Notes: generated by a model from the letters alone, not told the origin. Positions 12,144 to 24,126 are shown, counted from the first letter of the stretch. The stretch: DNA of 64,000 bases from Pseudoscleropodium purum (GCA_963969395.1 OZ017797.1:22010001-22074000); one strand, 5' to 3'. Translations and numbers: made by a program.

Positions 12144-12438
12144 CACTAGAAGAGTTTTGGGGGGGTCCAGAAGCCTGTTTCGGGCCTGTTTCGGGCCTCT
12201 TTCCCCGCGGTTGTTCCTTGCAGCGAGGGGAATGGCCTGCTATTAGAATTTTCTTTTTCAGAAAAAAAAAATTTTTAGTCTCCAAATGCAAAAAATTAAT
12301 CAATCAATTAATTATTTTTTTTTGTCAATGACCTGGCAGGGTCTTGGCCATGTTAGACCACTGTGCCGAATCTGTTTCTTGCGTTCGCAGGCTGTGATAA
12401 CTCGCAGGCATCCGGAGGCCCCAAAAATCTTCTAATGT
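12144..12438. mobile_element. TIR element, CACTAGAAGA-like ends
   Basis: The left end CACTAGAAGAGTTTTGGGG mirrors a right end that reverses to ACATTAGAAGATTTTTGGGG, and both continue into GCCTG. The outer five bases resemble CACTA-superfamily termini, but the right end reads CATTA, so assignment is tentative. The core is GC-rich with a TTTCGGGCC duplication. Confidence 0.4.
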
Positions 12439-12585
12439 CATAGATCCACCAAGCCCATACCACAAACCATGACTCACCCCAAAAACTCAGGCCACAATAA
12501 GAAGCAAGCAAACCACTTGAAATTCTCAAACCCAAAGTCACAATTCCATCAACCTCACACAAAAGCACTATAGAAGTGATTACAA

Positions 12586-12958
12586 AGTCATTACACGTTG
12601 TAAAATTGTTCAGTCTTTTGTTTCACCAAGGGATTAACAAAAGACTTTTTTTTGTCTTCTTTCCCATCCTGCAATGTAACTTGGCCAAGAATTGGCTTAG
12701 ATGTCTTTCGCACCTTCACAGCTTTCCCTTTCTTCTGTGTAGCTCCTAAAGCTTTTGTCGTTTGTGATGTTTCTCTCTTCCTTTCTCACCTGCACCAACC
12801 TTTTCTTCTCAACATCATCACGGAACTTTAGGTGCTAGTTTTTTCACAGCTGCGGCAACAAGGACTGTATCCCGGCCCGATGCCACGACTAAAAGCGGCC
12901 CATACCTTATTACAAATCCATAATTCAATGCCGTCACGATAAAAATGTATCCTGCATG
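12586..12958 (-). pseudogene. 3'-terminal exon-like gene fragment, family unknown
   Basis: On the minus strand, a TGCAG acceptor at about 12959 opens an exon-like stretch. One frame reads IHFYRDGIELWICNKVW across the first part. Further on, a second frame is open to a stop and ends KKSFVNPLVKQKTEQFYNV, with a lysine-rich lead (ATQKKGKAVKVRKTSKPILG). The two need a splice or shift between them; a CAG-GTGAGA junction lies near 12791. I cannot name the parent gene. It lies among other exon-like pieces of unrelated genes on the same strand. Confidence 0.45.
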
Positions 12959-13202
12959 AAAGAAAATCTTGGCAAAAAGGATATTTAAACCCTCTTCATA
13001 CTCTATCCATACATCACATCTATGACCATTCTAAGCGTGAAGAATATGTCGAACAGTGTGAAGCCATACCCATCTAAGTGGCGAGAAAACTAAATGAACT
13101 CAAAAACAACAGAAACTTGGAAGTACCTGTCTATATCTTCTAGAGCAAGAGCAGCAATGCAATGGATAGAAGTTGAAACGTGCAGATAGAAGAACAAAGC
13201 TT

Positions 13203-13411
13203 GTATGGAATAGGTGAGCCACAAAAGCGAGGTTGAGGTTTGGTGAGCCCTCAACCAAATCTTTTGGAGTGAGGTACTTTCGGCAATTGATGCGGTCAGC
13301 TTGCACAAGCACGGCTTTGGCTCGCTCAAAACGATCTTCAATATGCAGAGGTTCCAATGAACAAGACTCTGGAGCCAGTCGGTTCAAAAGAAGAGCATAT
13401 GCTGAACCACC
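13203..13411 (-). pseudogene. Fimbrin (plastin) exon fragment, end of second CH domain
   Basis: The minus-strand translation after a CAG acceptor reads GGSAYALLLNRLAPES, then RAKAVLVQADR, then LTPKDLVEGSPNLNLAFVAH. The last motif is the signature end of the second calponin-homology domain of fimbrin, the actin filament cross-linker found across eukaryotes. About 69 codons are intact. The match stops at LFHT followed by AAG, where a fimbrin exon boundary would be expected, but the next bases are CTTTG rather than a GT donor. Neighbouring sequence does not continue fimbrin. This is therefore a captured or orphaned exon, not a working gene; no other fimbrin exons are visible in the window. Confidence 0.8.
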
Positions 13412-13928
13412 CTGAACAGAGCAATTCTCACACGTGTCAATCCATTGAGAAACAGGGTTTCGTCAATGGAGGTAAAGAAAATACATCAATCATAAACGAT
13501 AATAATGAACGGAATCAGATACGAAGACTTTTATAGATCCGTCAAGCAGTAGTCATCAGTTACGAAAATGACCTCAGCTTCTTACGAACAAACGTTGATT
13601 CCAAATGAGACGTGAATGTGGTGAAGATATCTGCTCTTACTAGTTTGGAGTTACAAGGTGAACTCCGCCCCTCTTTCACGAAACACGTTGACACAGACTT
13701 GCATCACACGAACAATGTCGACCGACACAATCTGCAACACGAAATCGAAGCCACAGAAACAGGCCTCTTTCACTTCTTATCTCTTTGACCCACGAGGAAG
13801 ATCTGATTTGAATGCAGCAATGTGAAAATTGTTTCATACGTACAACCTGCTTGTGAAGCGTGATGTTCATGTTGCAGCTGAAGGTGATCCACAGAGGCTC
13901 CTGCTGGATACTCACAAGCAAATTATAG

Positions 13929-14155
13929 CAATTATAGGCGATTTCGTTAAAACGGCAATATTCTGGTGAAATGGCGGGAAAATATTCTGGCTAAGGCTGA
14001 AAATCTCAGCAAAAATGGCATTGTTTTTGGAAAAAAACGTGGCAGAGTTGTGAATTCTGGCAGAGTTGCCATTGTACAAATGGCATGCGGAATTTACCAC
14101 AATCGTACAAATGCCATTTGGAATATCGCCATTTTAACGAAATTGCCTATAATTG
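13929..14155. mobile_element. 227-base MITE with long terminal inverted repeats
   Basis: The left end CAATTATAGGCGATTTCGTT matches the reversed right end CAATTATAGGCAATTTCGTT at 19 of 20 bases, and similarity continues through AAAA(C/T)GGC to about 35 bases. The interior repeats GGCAGAGTTG. The inner terminal motif (ATTTCGTTAAAA.GGC) relates it to the other ATTTCAT..ATGGC elements here. It is non-coding. Confidence 0.75.
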
Positions 14156-14268
14156 GTGATAACAGAGGGCAGGAGAAGAAGAAAGTAAAGAGAGCGCATT
14201 TTTGGTAATAAGACAGAATGGTAATCGGAGCCTCCTTTGCAACAGAAACAATCGAACCGGGAACATAC

Positions 14269-14343
14269 CAGTCTGGTCATAAAACCCAGCGTACGCTCTG
14301 CAGCTGCATTTGGCAGCAATCCGACTGCCAAACTCCAAAACTC
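14269..14343 (-). pseudogene. Exon-like 75-base segment
   Basis: On the minus strand this segment is flanked by TTGTGCAG and GTATGTTC, good splice signals. Its length is 25 codons, open in two frames (one gives LAVGLLPNAAAERTLG). The parent gene is not recognised. It may belong with the other exon fragments at 12.6-13.4 kb. Confidence 0.3.
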
Positions 14344-14359
14344 CTGCACAATGAATTCA

Positions 14360-15585
14360 CAGAGGATTAATCATCAGAGGTGCCTTCTGGAAACCCGATC
14401 ACAAAGATGGCACAACCAATGAGAGTCAAACCACTAACAGAACGCTACAAGAGCTCGGGAGCAATCAGAAAACAAGATCACAACCACACGAAAGCTAAAA
14501 TGGCAAAAATACACCATTGCTCGAGTTCCGCCATTTCACTCCACCGCATTTCAAACTCGAAAGAAAAATCACATACCAAAACTCAGCTCCAAAAAACATG
14601 TACAATAAGACTAGCCTACAATCCATCAAGTGACCAGTAAATCCAAAACAACCAGAGGTCTGCAAAGGAGCAACGTCACGAAAATGAACAAGGTGGCTAA
14701 GTCTCTTAAGTTACACAAGCGTAAAGGAGAAGGACGAGAGAAGAACGAAACTACTGTAGGATCAATGAGAGTGAAGGCGATGAAGACTCTACACAATAAT
14801 AGGGCTCTGTATCCTTTTACGACTCGCTAACCTGGGATCTACTAACCCCTCCGCAACCACTTTTTCCATTATGAAATCGCTCATACGTGCCCTCACTATT
14901 ATCACAGTCTGATACTCTGCTCACATCCTCCTTACCAAACGATGCCTAAAAAATAATCAAACTCCTCCAAATTTTTTTTTTCTTTCTTAAACATAAGGAA
15001 TCCATTGCAAAGCGAAAAGTACAAAGCAGAAGACAAGGGAGGGGCGCTTGCCTGTTCCAAACAATCGTATCCCCAACTCTAGATGCCATCACATGAGAAG
15101 ACGTCCAAATAGCATCGAACTGAAGCCATATTCTGCATGCCTGATGAGGCCGACTCCTTGCAGCACGTTGAGCTTAAAGTAAGGCCGCCCGCCCTGAGTC
15201 AAAAAGTGCGTCCCAGGACGCGCTACGCACAAGCCCCACAGGTCAACGATCCTGGGAGGATACCAAGCTGTTACGAGAGATCCAGATTAGCCATAGTGCT
15301 GAACTCCTAAGAATATTCCAGATGGTCAGGAAAGAGTAGAATTTTCGAGGGAGATTAGAGCCAAAAATACACTATGTCGACTCATCTTGCGATGGGGACC
15401 CAAAATTGGCTAGGCTCCGGGTAAATGGTGGAGAATGGATTGTGCAAAGTCCTCCAACATTCACAGAACCCCATGGAGACTTGCACCAAATACAACTCCA
15501 TCAACTTAGTTTACATAAAGTGTTGGACCTTGTTGTGGGACCTTGCTATTGCTAATCTGATCGCAGAGACCTGTTCTGTAGCTGA
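14360..15585. other. No recognisable gene
   Basis: Mixed-composition sequence with short frames only. A slightly GC-rich block at 15100-15260 has no match elsewhere in the window. Confidence 0.4.
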
Positions 15586-15589
15586 ACGC

Positions 15590-16176
15590 GAGACTCTGGC
15601 GGCCATAGCACAAACGGCAGCTCTTCACTTCTCCTGCCGGGGACTTTTGTGAGCAGCTCAGGCGCGAGGAACGAACAGGTGACGGGGCAGTAACGGGCGA
15701 ATTGAGGATTGGGGGCCGCGACAATTCTGGAGCTGACCACTCAGAGCCTTTGCATTTTCCTCAATCATTCTAGGCCTGCAGTCTCTTGCTTTTTTTCTAT
15801 CAAGATCAGGATATCAAGGGATATCACAGCCGCATTCGAAGTGGAAAACTAACTGACGTGCAAGAAAAGTGTTCACCCATCTTTACCTGTCCTGGACTTA
15901 CTAGCCAATAGCTCCATATCACAGCCTGCTAGCTCACACGCTTATCTTCCCGTTCCCGCTAATCACTCATGCGCATCATCATGTGTTCAATTAAATTGTG
16001 GCTATTTACAGAGTGTTCAAGTACGATGAATGATACGAACTCGAATCACTACAATCTTGTTGAGGGTTTTGTACGTTTCCACATTCCACATTCTGTGACT
16101 GAGCCTCTGTTTGTTAACTAACTAATGGCCATAATTAAGCTCGTGCTTGCTGGTGATGGAGTCTTTGAGGTTGTCG
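15590..16176 (+). repeat. Dispersed repeat P, copy 2
   Basis: Direct copy of 20-612. The match ends at GGTTGTCGATG, exactly where the hairpin-bearing segment 16177-16594 begins, suggesting a junction. Confidence 0.75.
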
Positions 16177-16594
16177 ATGCAAAACCATTGCAAGACGGTG
16201 ATGTGTTGCAACTGTTTAGGGCCGGGGTCGAGGATTCCTCGTTTCACTAGCTCCTGTTACACCCGTGACAGTCCCTTCTAGCTCTTGCAAAATTTGAATG
16301 CGGGATTCAGTACGAGCAAGTGCTGACGCCACACGTCATTACCTCATCACCAGCACTTGGGTTCACGGATAGAATTCCGCTCTTGCACAGAATGTGAGTG
16401 TACTAAGGCGAGAATGTACTATACAGTACATTTCAGGGGTGGTTCGTGCTCCCTCAGCTGCACTTATCCCGGCCTGAAGTTTAAGTTTTGCGTCGACAAC
16501 CTGGTTGGGTTTAAACCTGAAGACGATGATGTGTTGGTTTTGCATCGACAACACAACAGTTGCAACACATCATCGTCTTGCAATGGTTTTGCAG
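16177..16594. repeat. Segment bounded by inverted repeats, with internal hairpin
   Basis: The left end TGCAAAACCATTGCAAGACG reappears inverted at 16575-16594, and about 40 bases match in all (through GTGATGTGTTGCAACTG). Within the right end, 16522-16577 forms a hairpin (GACGATGATGTGTTG pairing with CAACACATCATCGTC). The centre (16231-16455) is the part found inverted at 1110-1345. It may be a small TIR element that inserted into, or was co-mobilised with, repeat P. Confidence 0.55.
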
Positions 16595-16630
16595 TGGTTC
16601 CTTACTTCGCTAAGAACTTATGGTCTAATT

Positions 16631-16739
16631 AGGGGTAGTTACACCTTCTCTGAAAACAAAATTTCTATGAAGAATGAGAAGTTATGGAGAGAAAGAGGAG
16701 CGAGTTAAGAACTAAAAACCATGAAGGTGTGACTCCCCT
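16631..16739. mobile_element. 109-base TIR miniature
   Basis: AGGGGTAGTTACACCTTC at the left mirrors AGGGGAGTCACACCTTC at the right (reversed). Similar single ends occur at 17357 and near 17130. It is non-coding. Confidence 0.45.
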
Positions 16740-17441
16740 TTCGTGGGTGAGGAGAATGAGGATGGAGAATTGGAGAACGAGTTTTACTAGTGCAAATTCC
16801 AAAGCTCTTGAACTTAGGATGTAAGATCAATGAAGACAAAGAATACATAGAACAATGAAGGGGCAAACGGAAGGTGAAGGCACAAAATGCTAAGTACACA
16901 AAATGTTGAGAATTCAGGATATAACTTAGAAAAACTCAAATGTAGGCAAGGTGAAAGTAAGGAATGGAGTAGTTAAAAATTCTTTAGCAAAATCTTCTTC
17001 ACACCCATTTTTCACCTCCAGAGGGGAAGAATGTCCATTCTCAATCTTCAAAGAATGAAACCTTTGCAAGCCACGGAGAGCCAACTAAAGAGTGCCACAT
17101 TTCTATTCTCTAAATATTGAGAATGGGATGAGGAAGGTGTAATGACACTTATTACAAAAGTGCCACAAATTTGTTTCAAATTAAAAGTCTTGGGCAAAGA
17201 CCAATGCATATCTAGGCCTAAATTGTTTGCAAAAATTATTGCCATCTCAAGTAGTTGCAAATACATTATACATACAGTTTTATACAAAACCATTGCCAAA
17301 TTATTAATAAACTAGTGGCGTCATTGTAAAACCACGTCAAAATGTATTGCAATAGAGGTAGTTACACCTTCTTCACTACGCAAACATTATTTGAAGAATA
17401 TAAACATGCTAGTGTAGAGTTGGCTTCATGTTGGCAAAATA

Positions 17442-17533
17442 TATAGTTTAGCCTACAAAGTTTTTTCCTCATCTATTATTCTCCTCTAGAAGTGAATAAT
17501 GGACGTGGAGAAAACTTTGTGGGCTAAACTTAT
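17442..17533. repeat. Foldback repeat
   Basis: ATAGTTTAGCCTACAAAGTT pairs with the reversed right arm ATAAGTTTAGCCCACAAAGT around a loop of about 30 bases. A potential hairpin; no coding capacity. Confidence 0.5.
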
Positions 17534-17970
17534 TATCTTTCTCTTTATTGTTTCACCCCTTTGTTGCCAAATTCACCCTAAAGTTGACTTCACCATCATT
17601 GTTGAAGCTTGCAGTGTTAGGAGTTGTACACATCCATTAAAATCAGCCTCTAGTTTTTACAAATCCAAAATGGAGTGTCACACCTTCACGTAAGACTACT
17701 CCCCATTGGCCTCTTGCTTTGTCTTACCAACTTTTCATTCTTCAAAGAAGTTTGGTTGGTGAAGAAGATGTGACTATGCCTAATACCGACCTTTTGAACT
17801 GGCATGGTGAACATGCCTTGACTATGAATCACTAGCTCACTTTCAACTTCAATCAATCTAAAATCCCATCTAATTTTAAGTAGTTTTGATGCATAGATAG
17901 TTTTGCAAGAATAACAACATTAGAGAAATTCTTAGCCCTCCAAAGGGCTGCTTCAAAATAGCTAAAACAT

Positions 17971-18157
17971 TATAAGAAACCCATGTTTTTTTGTGACACA
18001 TTTTTGTGGATGTCCAAAAAAATAACTTATGTTGTTATGTCCATTGGATGTTACATTGGACATCCTATGGACATAACAATACAAGTATTTTTTTAGACGT
18101 TCAAAAAAATGTATCACAAAAAATCTAACATGTCACAAAAAACATGGGTTTCTTATA
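17971..18157. mobile_element. 187-base palindromic MITE
   Basis: The ends are TATAAGAAACCCATGTTTTT and its mirror, both continuing into TTGTGACA. A second nested inverted pair in the centre is GTTATGTCCATTGGATGT against ACATTGGACATCCTATGGAC. Nearly the entire element can fold on itself. The outer AC(T)ATAAGAAA resembles CACTA-type ends, but I see no certain 3-base target duplication. Confidence 0.65.
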
Positions 18158-18589
18158 GTAAAAAGACCCCATGATTACATTTAACTTTGTGTAATGATTT
18201 TTTTCCCCTAGTATTGTCGCTCACCTACAACTGCAATGTCTAATGAGTGTCAGGGTTCAAAACTCAAGTACAATTAATTAAATAATCAAGGTTCAAGTAT
18301 TGTAATGCACCTTCAACCTAATTATTGCAAACCTTAAATTCTAATCAAGTTATACAAAAAGAAAATGTCAAAAATAGTACAATGCCATCCACAATCAAGA
18401 GTTTTTAAAAGACATCATGATAGACTTAATTCATTGACAATTGGTTACAAGGATAGGGGAAGAGTTGTTTTTTTATAGAAAAATCAATTGTCCATGATGA
18501 ATCTTCAAAGGGGATGGGATATTTAGAAGATAGATTATTCATTGTTAGATGCAAAAATTGTACTCATAGTCAATTTGAGATCCCATTTA

Positions 18590-18905
18590 GGCATAGCAAA
18601 ATGATTTTTTTCAAAACAATTAGAACTTTAAAAAAGCTAGAAGATCAATATAGTTTTCATCCCCAAAAATTTGTTTGAGGTTTAAAGCCTTCAATAAAAA
18701 TTTATAGACAAAATTCTAATCGGAATTGAAAGGAAAATTTTCTTTGACTTTTCAAATACCCTCTTCCAATTTTGTTCATAACTTTGTATTGAAGGCTCTA
18801 AACCTCAAACAGATTTTTGAAGATAAAAACTATCTTGATTCTCCAACTTTGTTTAGTTTAATATTTTTTTTCAAATTTCATTCTACTATGCCTAAATGCA
18901 ATTTG
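18590..18905. mobile_element. Foldback element, relative of 4420-4753
   Basis: Shares the TTTTTTCAAAACAATT lead. The body is again self-complementary: AAGCCTTCAATAAAAATTTAT mirrors the reversed ATAACTTTGTATTGAAGGCT. The extreme ends are more eroded than in the 4.4 kb copy. Confidence 0.5.
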
Positions 18906-19379
18906 AAATTCAACTTTGAACACAATTTTTGCTTTTGACTTAACTATGAGCAGTTGTGTTCCTATTAATCCTACTTTATATATCCCACATGCATTGTTTT
19001 ACCTACTACTATCCCACTTATATAAATAACTTTTATTCCCAACTTCAAACATCTTGAACTAAAGGGTTATTGAAGTTTGTTAAAAAATATGAGAAATCTC
19101 TAATTTTTTTTTTGGTAGTAGCTAGAAAATCCATGTACATAGGGTGATTAATTAGCAAATTAATCAAAATCTGTGAAATTCAAGGAGTTGATTATTAAAC
19201 AAGATTGTATTACCTCTCATTACTTTGAGTCTTAACAACTTTTGTAAAGTTCACACTTTGACCATGCACTTTAGCTATATGCCCCTACTAATTTTCAAGT
19301 GATTAAGAGACTAGCTTGGTCACTTTAGACTTTGGAGTGGCTCTCTAGATGGTTGAGAATTTCTTTAATGAATCCTTTT

Positions 19380-21185
19380 GTTCTATTAGGAGACAAAATG
19401 GATTTTGGATAGGCTTCTATAGGCTCAATTTTCATCATGATTTTTTGGAACTTTTTTTGAAGATAGGAAACATGTATCAATTTTCTAGAAATATAATTTT
19501 TATTTCAACTTGTGCATGAAAAGCAAAAGTTTTGCCCATCTTAACCCTTTATTTTTTTAGTGAATTATAATAGAACAATCTATTTTTAGAATGGCCATTC
19601 TTGAACTTAGAAATGTAAAGAGTCATTTGAACTTGGGCTCATTCTTAAGAGAATCAAGTTATCTATATAGTCGTGTTTTCATATTTAGGACAAGAATCAC
19701 TATTAAATTTACAAAAATTTACAAAACATGGAGGCTGTAGGCTGTAGCAAAGAATCATTGCTTTAAAAAACTTTGGCTAACGAGGTGGAGGCATGTGTTC
19801 ATGGTTGAGCCAGGTACCATTTGGTATTAATAATGTTGCGCCCAACCTTTAAGATGGAAAAGAGGAGATTGGACAATGATGATGTTTGAAATTCTAATGA
19901 GTTCTTAATATAGACCATTCACAACTCTTTTCAATGAGCTGCATTGCCTAATCTATAGGTACAAACAACCCAATTAGAACACACATTTTGCAATTGTATT
20001 TAAGCCGTTTTTCAATTTTTTTAAGTCCATTATCATGTGTCTTTTTTTGTGTTCCTTCACTCTAAATTATTTAATCTTGAATTTTGACTTTAGATTTGTG
20101 ACAAATCTTCTATTTCTCTCATAATTTTTGAAATTTAACAATGAAGTGGTCACTATTGCACGACCATTTTCTCACTCATTTTTGTTCCTAAAAATATAAG
20201 ACTTGTTTCCATGCATCATGCATGTAGAACTTAGTTACCTTGAGAATAAGCGTAGGATGCCAATTTTTAAAAATCTTATGTATCTAAAAGAGCTAGTCAA
20301 AGTACAATTTTTGACTACTTCAAAACATTGATTTCCTTGTAGTACCCTTCATTTTTATGTTATAATCATCCAATTTATGACTTAGATTAAAACCATACTT
20401 TGTAGAGATGCTAAGGACTTGGCTTTCTAGAACATCCTATGGTTAATTTTGCCTAAAAAAAGACTTGTTGTACTTTGAACTTTAACCCTTTGCAACCTGC
20501 AAGATGAAGATCCAAAACACCTTCAAAATGTCCAAAAAATTTAAGGGTTAAGTCCAAAACAATTATGCTAAGCAATACTAAAATTCACATATAGTTAGTA
20601 TAAGATTTTAAAATTTCGTTTCTTATAGAAAATTACCATTTATGTCTATATAGAAAGATTTGATTCATTATATTTGGACTAATGATGAGAAAATTATGGA
20701 CAATCTTGTTTTCTTGGCAATATTAGAATCTTCTTGAAGAAATAATTTATAGAATTCATTTTTTAATGTAATTTTCACAATTAAGAAAAAAAATATTTGA
20801 TTGGGTTAATTTTTCTCGTTAGAATAATCTCATTGTTGCGATTATTGTGGTTCAATTCCATCTTATAGCTATTAACAATTTAGTTTTTTGTTTAATCAAC
20901 CTTAGACCTACTTCGGTACTTCTACGGTTCTACTTAACAATTTTTTAAAGAATGAAAATCAAGTTAATTTTGTTTTTTGTTTTTTTAATTCCTTGAATCT
21001 CAAATCAATTTTTCAATATAAAAATGTTGAATTCAACATGTGCAGTGTAAAAATTTTAAGCTGAGTACTAAGAGGATTCAAAGCCTTAAAATCAGAGCAG
21101 GGAAGGTACAAACAAAACTTGTTTTCTTCAATTCAAAAGTTCAAATGCAAATGTCTTGCAATCTATATAGTCAAAGTTTTTTGAA
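19380..21185 (+). repeat. Diverged relative of the element at 53908-55084, itself interrupted
   Basis: From AGGAGACAAAATGGATTT onward this aligns with 53930 onward in the same direction, continuing through GAATGAAAATCAAGT to CAATCTATATAGTCAAA. Two length differences are informative. This copy carries about 1 kb (19545-20547) absent from the 54 kb copy. The 54 kb copy carries the 277-base hAT-like insertion that is absent here. It is non-coding. Confidence 0.6.
19545..20547. mobile_element. TTAA-flanked insertion with CCCTT ends
   Basis: CCCTT..AAGGG termini sit directly inside TTAA (19541-19544 and 20548-20551). The related copy at about 54060 runs straight through without this kilobase, so the segment looks like a real insertion bounded by TTAA. 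No transposase frame is seen. Confidence 0.55.
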
Positions 21186-21189
21186 ATTT

Positions 21190-23030
21190 CTTCCACACAT
21201 TCTTCCATGATGACTTCAAGTGAGATAGGAGGATGAAAAGCACCAAAAAGCACCAGAAAGTCAAAAAAAGAAAGCCCTGCTGCCGACTGCGCCAGCATAT
21301 GGAAGGCACATCCGGACGTGTGCACAGACTAGCTAGCTGCCGGCAAGGATCAAGAATGTTACGATTCTGGCTCTTGCGTGGGTGGGTGTCTGAATCAATG
21401 GAACATCATCATACACAATTCAGTTGATAGTTAGAGTTCCAGTAGAATTCCCTCCATCCATACGCTTGCATCGCAGAGAGCGAATTCTATTAATGGATAG
21501 CTAGCCGGCAGTGCACGTTCACAGCACTCTCTCGATCCATGGGCCTACTACGGTACGTGCAGAAGGTGTCGGGTTGATGGTACTGGCAGGAAGAATATTT
21601 TCAAATCATGGTGGAGTCTCAGGACCTGTTCTTTCCCACTGCCGCTTTGAGTGTTATCTCATCAGTCGGTTGTAACGTAATGAAATATTCTTCTTCCCAT
21701 AGCTAGAAACAGATCATGCGTTGGAACTTGGTTGGAAGCTGATGGACGAGAGCAAGGTGAGAACTTTACTCTTGTACCGCTCTTGTGGCGAGTGGTCCAT
21801 AAAAGAGGTGATTCATTCCGCCGCCCGACAACGTCTGTTCCGGCGTGAACTGCGCAATTGAGCTCCACTTGCGTCATTGGAGTATTCATCTCGGCAAGCA
21901 GTTGTTGGGTATACTCAAAATTCGTCGTCCCTTTGCTCGGCAATTGTGTGTCAATTGTGTGTAGTACATATATCTAGTACACTTACAGTTCAAGATTTTT
22001 GGACTAACATGTTAATATGCGTAACATTCTTAACATTGTGTGTGGTCGGTTGATCTCCAAAACGTTGTTTGAAGACTCGAAGAATATATGAATCATTTTT
22101 GTTACGTGAGCCAAGGTGAAGTCAGGTGCTTGCCAATTTGTAGAGATAAAAAATAGTGTGTTTTCTATCAATTTCATATGAGATTAAGGGATATAATTTT
22201 GATAAGTTTTCTTAAGGATTTCTGGCCAAAATAACCAATGTGATAAATTTGAAAATATTCAGAGGTGTAGGAAGTTAGGAAAGATTGACTTTTGGAAATA
22301 ATTGAAAGATTCATTGTGTAAAGAAATTCATTTACAAAAACAATGAATGCAAGTTAATACCTATAATCACTAATAAGTCTTCTTATCGAGTCAAGAAATT
22401 ACCTAACTTAACCACAAAACAAGAATTTGATTGGTCCATGCATTTGAATTTGGTGTTAAAAAAACACTTAAAAGCAATGGTTTAGGTGCATCTTTTAGCT
22501 AGCACTCCCTCTAGTTCATAATAAATCCCTGGTTTTCGAAAATTGCATGTCCCAATTTAAATTTGATGGTTTCAATTTAAATTTGATGTTTCAATGTTCA
22601 TGATTGATGAAATTTTAAGTCATTGCTATTTGTACCAAAGGGAGTTTGTACAAATATGAAATTTGAACCCTTGATTGGCATGTGGTTCTCTGGCCCGCAT
22701 CTCAACGTACTCGAGGTGGCAAGACCACATGTGAAATTCTTGCTATAATTCTAATTGGCAGTTTGGCATTTGCATATGCTTTGCATGTATGAAAATGGTG
22801 TAAAAAAAAAGTGAACGTGAAATTGGGCATTGTGAGCTATAATGCCACAGACAGGTTTTGAAAAAGTAAGAAATTGATAATTTAAAAGTGGTCATGGAAT
22901 TTCGAGGAAGTGCTAAGGAACTTCAGAAAGGAGGATTTTGGGGGGAAGTAGAAAGTGCTATAGTGAACAATGGGCACTTTTGCTTTTCAATTGTGTAATT
23001 GGTTGAGAAAGAAACCATGCCGGTAAGCTT
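21190..23030. other. No recognisable gene; GC-richer island at 21.25-21.95 kb
   Basis: The island has open frames on both strands, none with a recognisable domain or splice pattern. The remainder is AT-rich. A single TTAA-CCTCTTAAGGAC end lies at 23034-23050 without a partner. Confidence 0.4.
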
Positions 23031-23059
23031 ATTAACCTCTTAAGGACGAAGGGGTAGTC

Positions 23060-23531
23060 CAAATTAAGAAACAAGAATGCAACGGAGTGGCTATGAGAAA
23101 GTTTGGAACGTTCTTGAACAGTCGAACGGTAGCTGGAAGTTTCCCCTGTCTTTTCCCCCATTAGTACACATCATTCGTCAAGGTTTGCATAATTACAAAT
23201 CACAGCAATGCTATCTCCTATAAACCGTAGCTATTGATCGCTCCTCTATCGAACATGATGGTCCGCAATTTGGAACAGTCTGGAGTAGTCGGACGTTGCT
23301 TGAAGTGTTCAGAGAGAGAGAGTTCAGGAGGGCGAGAGGATACTTCAAACAGCTCGATGGCTGTCGTTACATTGCTAAACGTACGTGCACACTAGATAAG
23401 TCCAATAGAGCCCAGAACTCTATCCTCTCTGACTCCAAAAATTTCCTTAGTTACACTACGGAATTGGGTCCATGGACTTTGGGGGTGTCTCTGGTGGAGC
23501 ATTTGGTGAAGAATTCGATGTCTTGCTGCGT
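23060..23531 (-). repeat. RepB copy 2
   Basis: Aligns directly with 24127-24420: both carry AACAGTCGAACG, GGAGGGCGAGAGGATACTTC, CTGTCGTTACATTGCTAAAC and the CACTAGATAAGTCCA block. The reverse complement of the right half matches 11040-11185. It ends at the arm of the hairpin at 23532. Confidence 0.7.
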
Positions 23532-23606
23532 GCATTGTGAGACCTTGGTTGACTAAGAGAGGTGATGTCACATCACCTCCTTTAACCAACCATAGTTTTG
23601 CATTGC
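23532..23606. repeat. Recurring hairpin, copy at RepA 2
   Basis: The left arm GCATTGTGAGACCTTGGTTG mirrors the right arm reversed, GCAATGCAAAACTATGGTTG; both run inward to GGAGGTGATGT or GAGAGGTGATGT, which abut with almost no loop. It separates RepB on the left from RepA on the right. Confidence 0.75.
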
Positions 23607-24110
23607 AAGCGTATGGATACGACTGAGTGGGGAATTGTGGATTGAATGCTCCGAGCTCATGGTCGGTCTGCATTGATTGGGCACCAAAAGAGTTGAACGA
23701 ACTCTGGTTCCTTGGAGGAACCGCCTGCGGTTCATGCTCAGGTGCGGACACTAATCTACTACCAACCTCGGTGTCTTTTTACACCCGATATTATGGGATT
23801 TACTAGTAGGCTTTCTGTGCATGCACTAACCGTGGTTTAGTCCTTCAGTTTGACAGTTACCTCAGCTTGATGGTGCCCTGGGTACGTTGGAGTTTATGGA
23901 CCATTCTTGACAAAACTCTTGACTCTCTTGGCGTTCACGTACTCACTGCTAGACTACCTGTTCAGTTCCTTTCGATTGCTGAAGTAGGGCACCCTTGTCA
24001 CCCGGAATAGGGCACTCTTTTGTTCCCTGAATTAGACATGATAGCATTGGTACGAGAGTGGTGGAATTGGAACCGGCTTTGAAGACCGGAGTTTTTATCT
24101 ATCTGATTAG
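23607..24110 (+). repeat. RepA copy 2
   Basis: Carries the RepA landmarks GAACGAACTCTGGTTCCTTG, the GGTTCATGCTCAGGTG block, CATGCACTAACCGTGGTTTA, CCCTGGGTACGTTGGAGTTT and GTGGTGGAATTGGAACCG in order. Compared with the 25.5 kb copy it lacks GTGAAGATGTGGG and a few short blocks. Confidence 0.8.
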
Positions 24111-24126
24111 TCTCTTGTATCTACAG

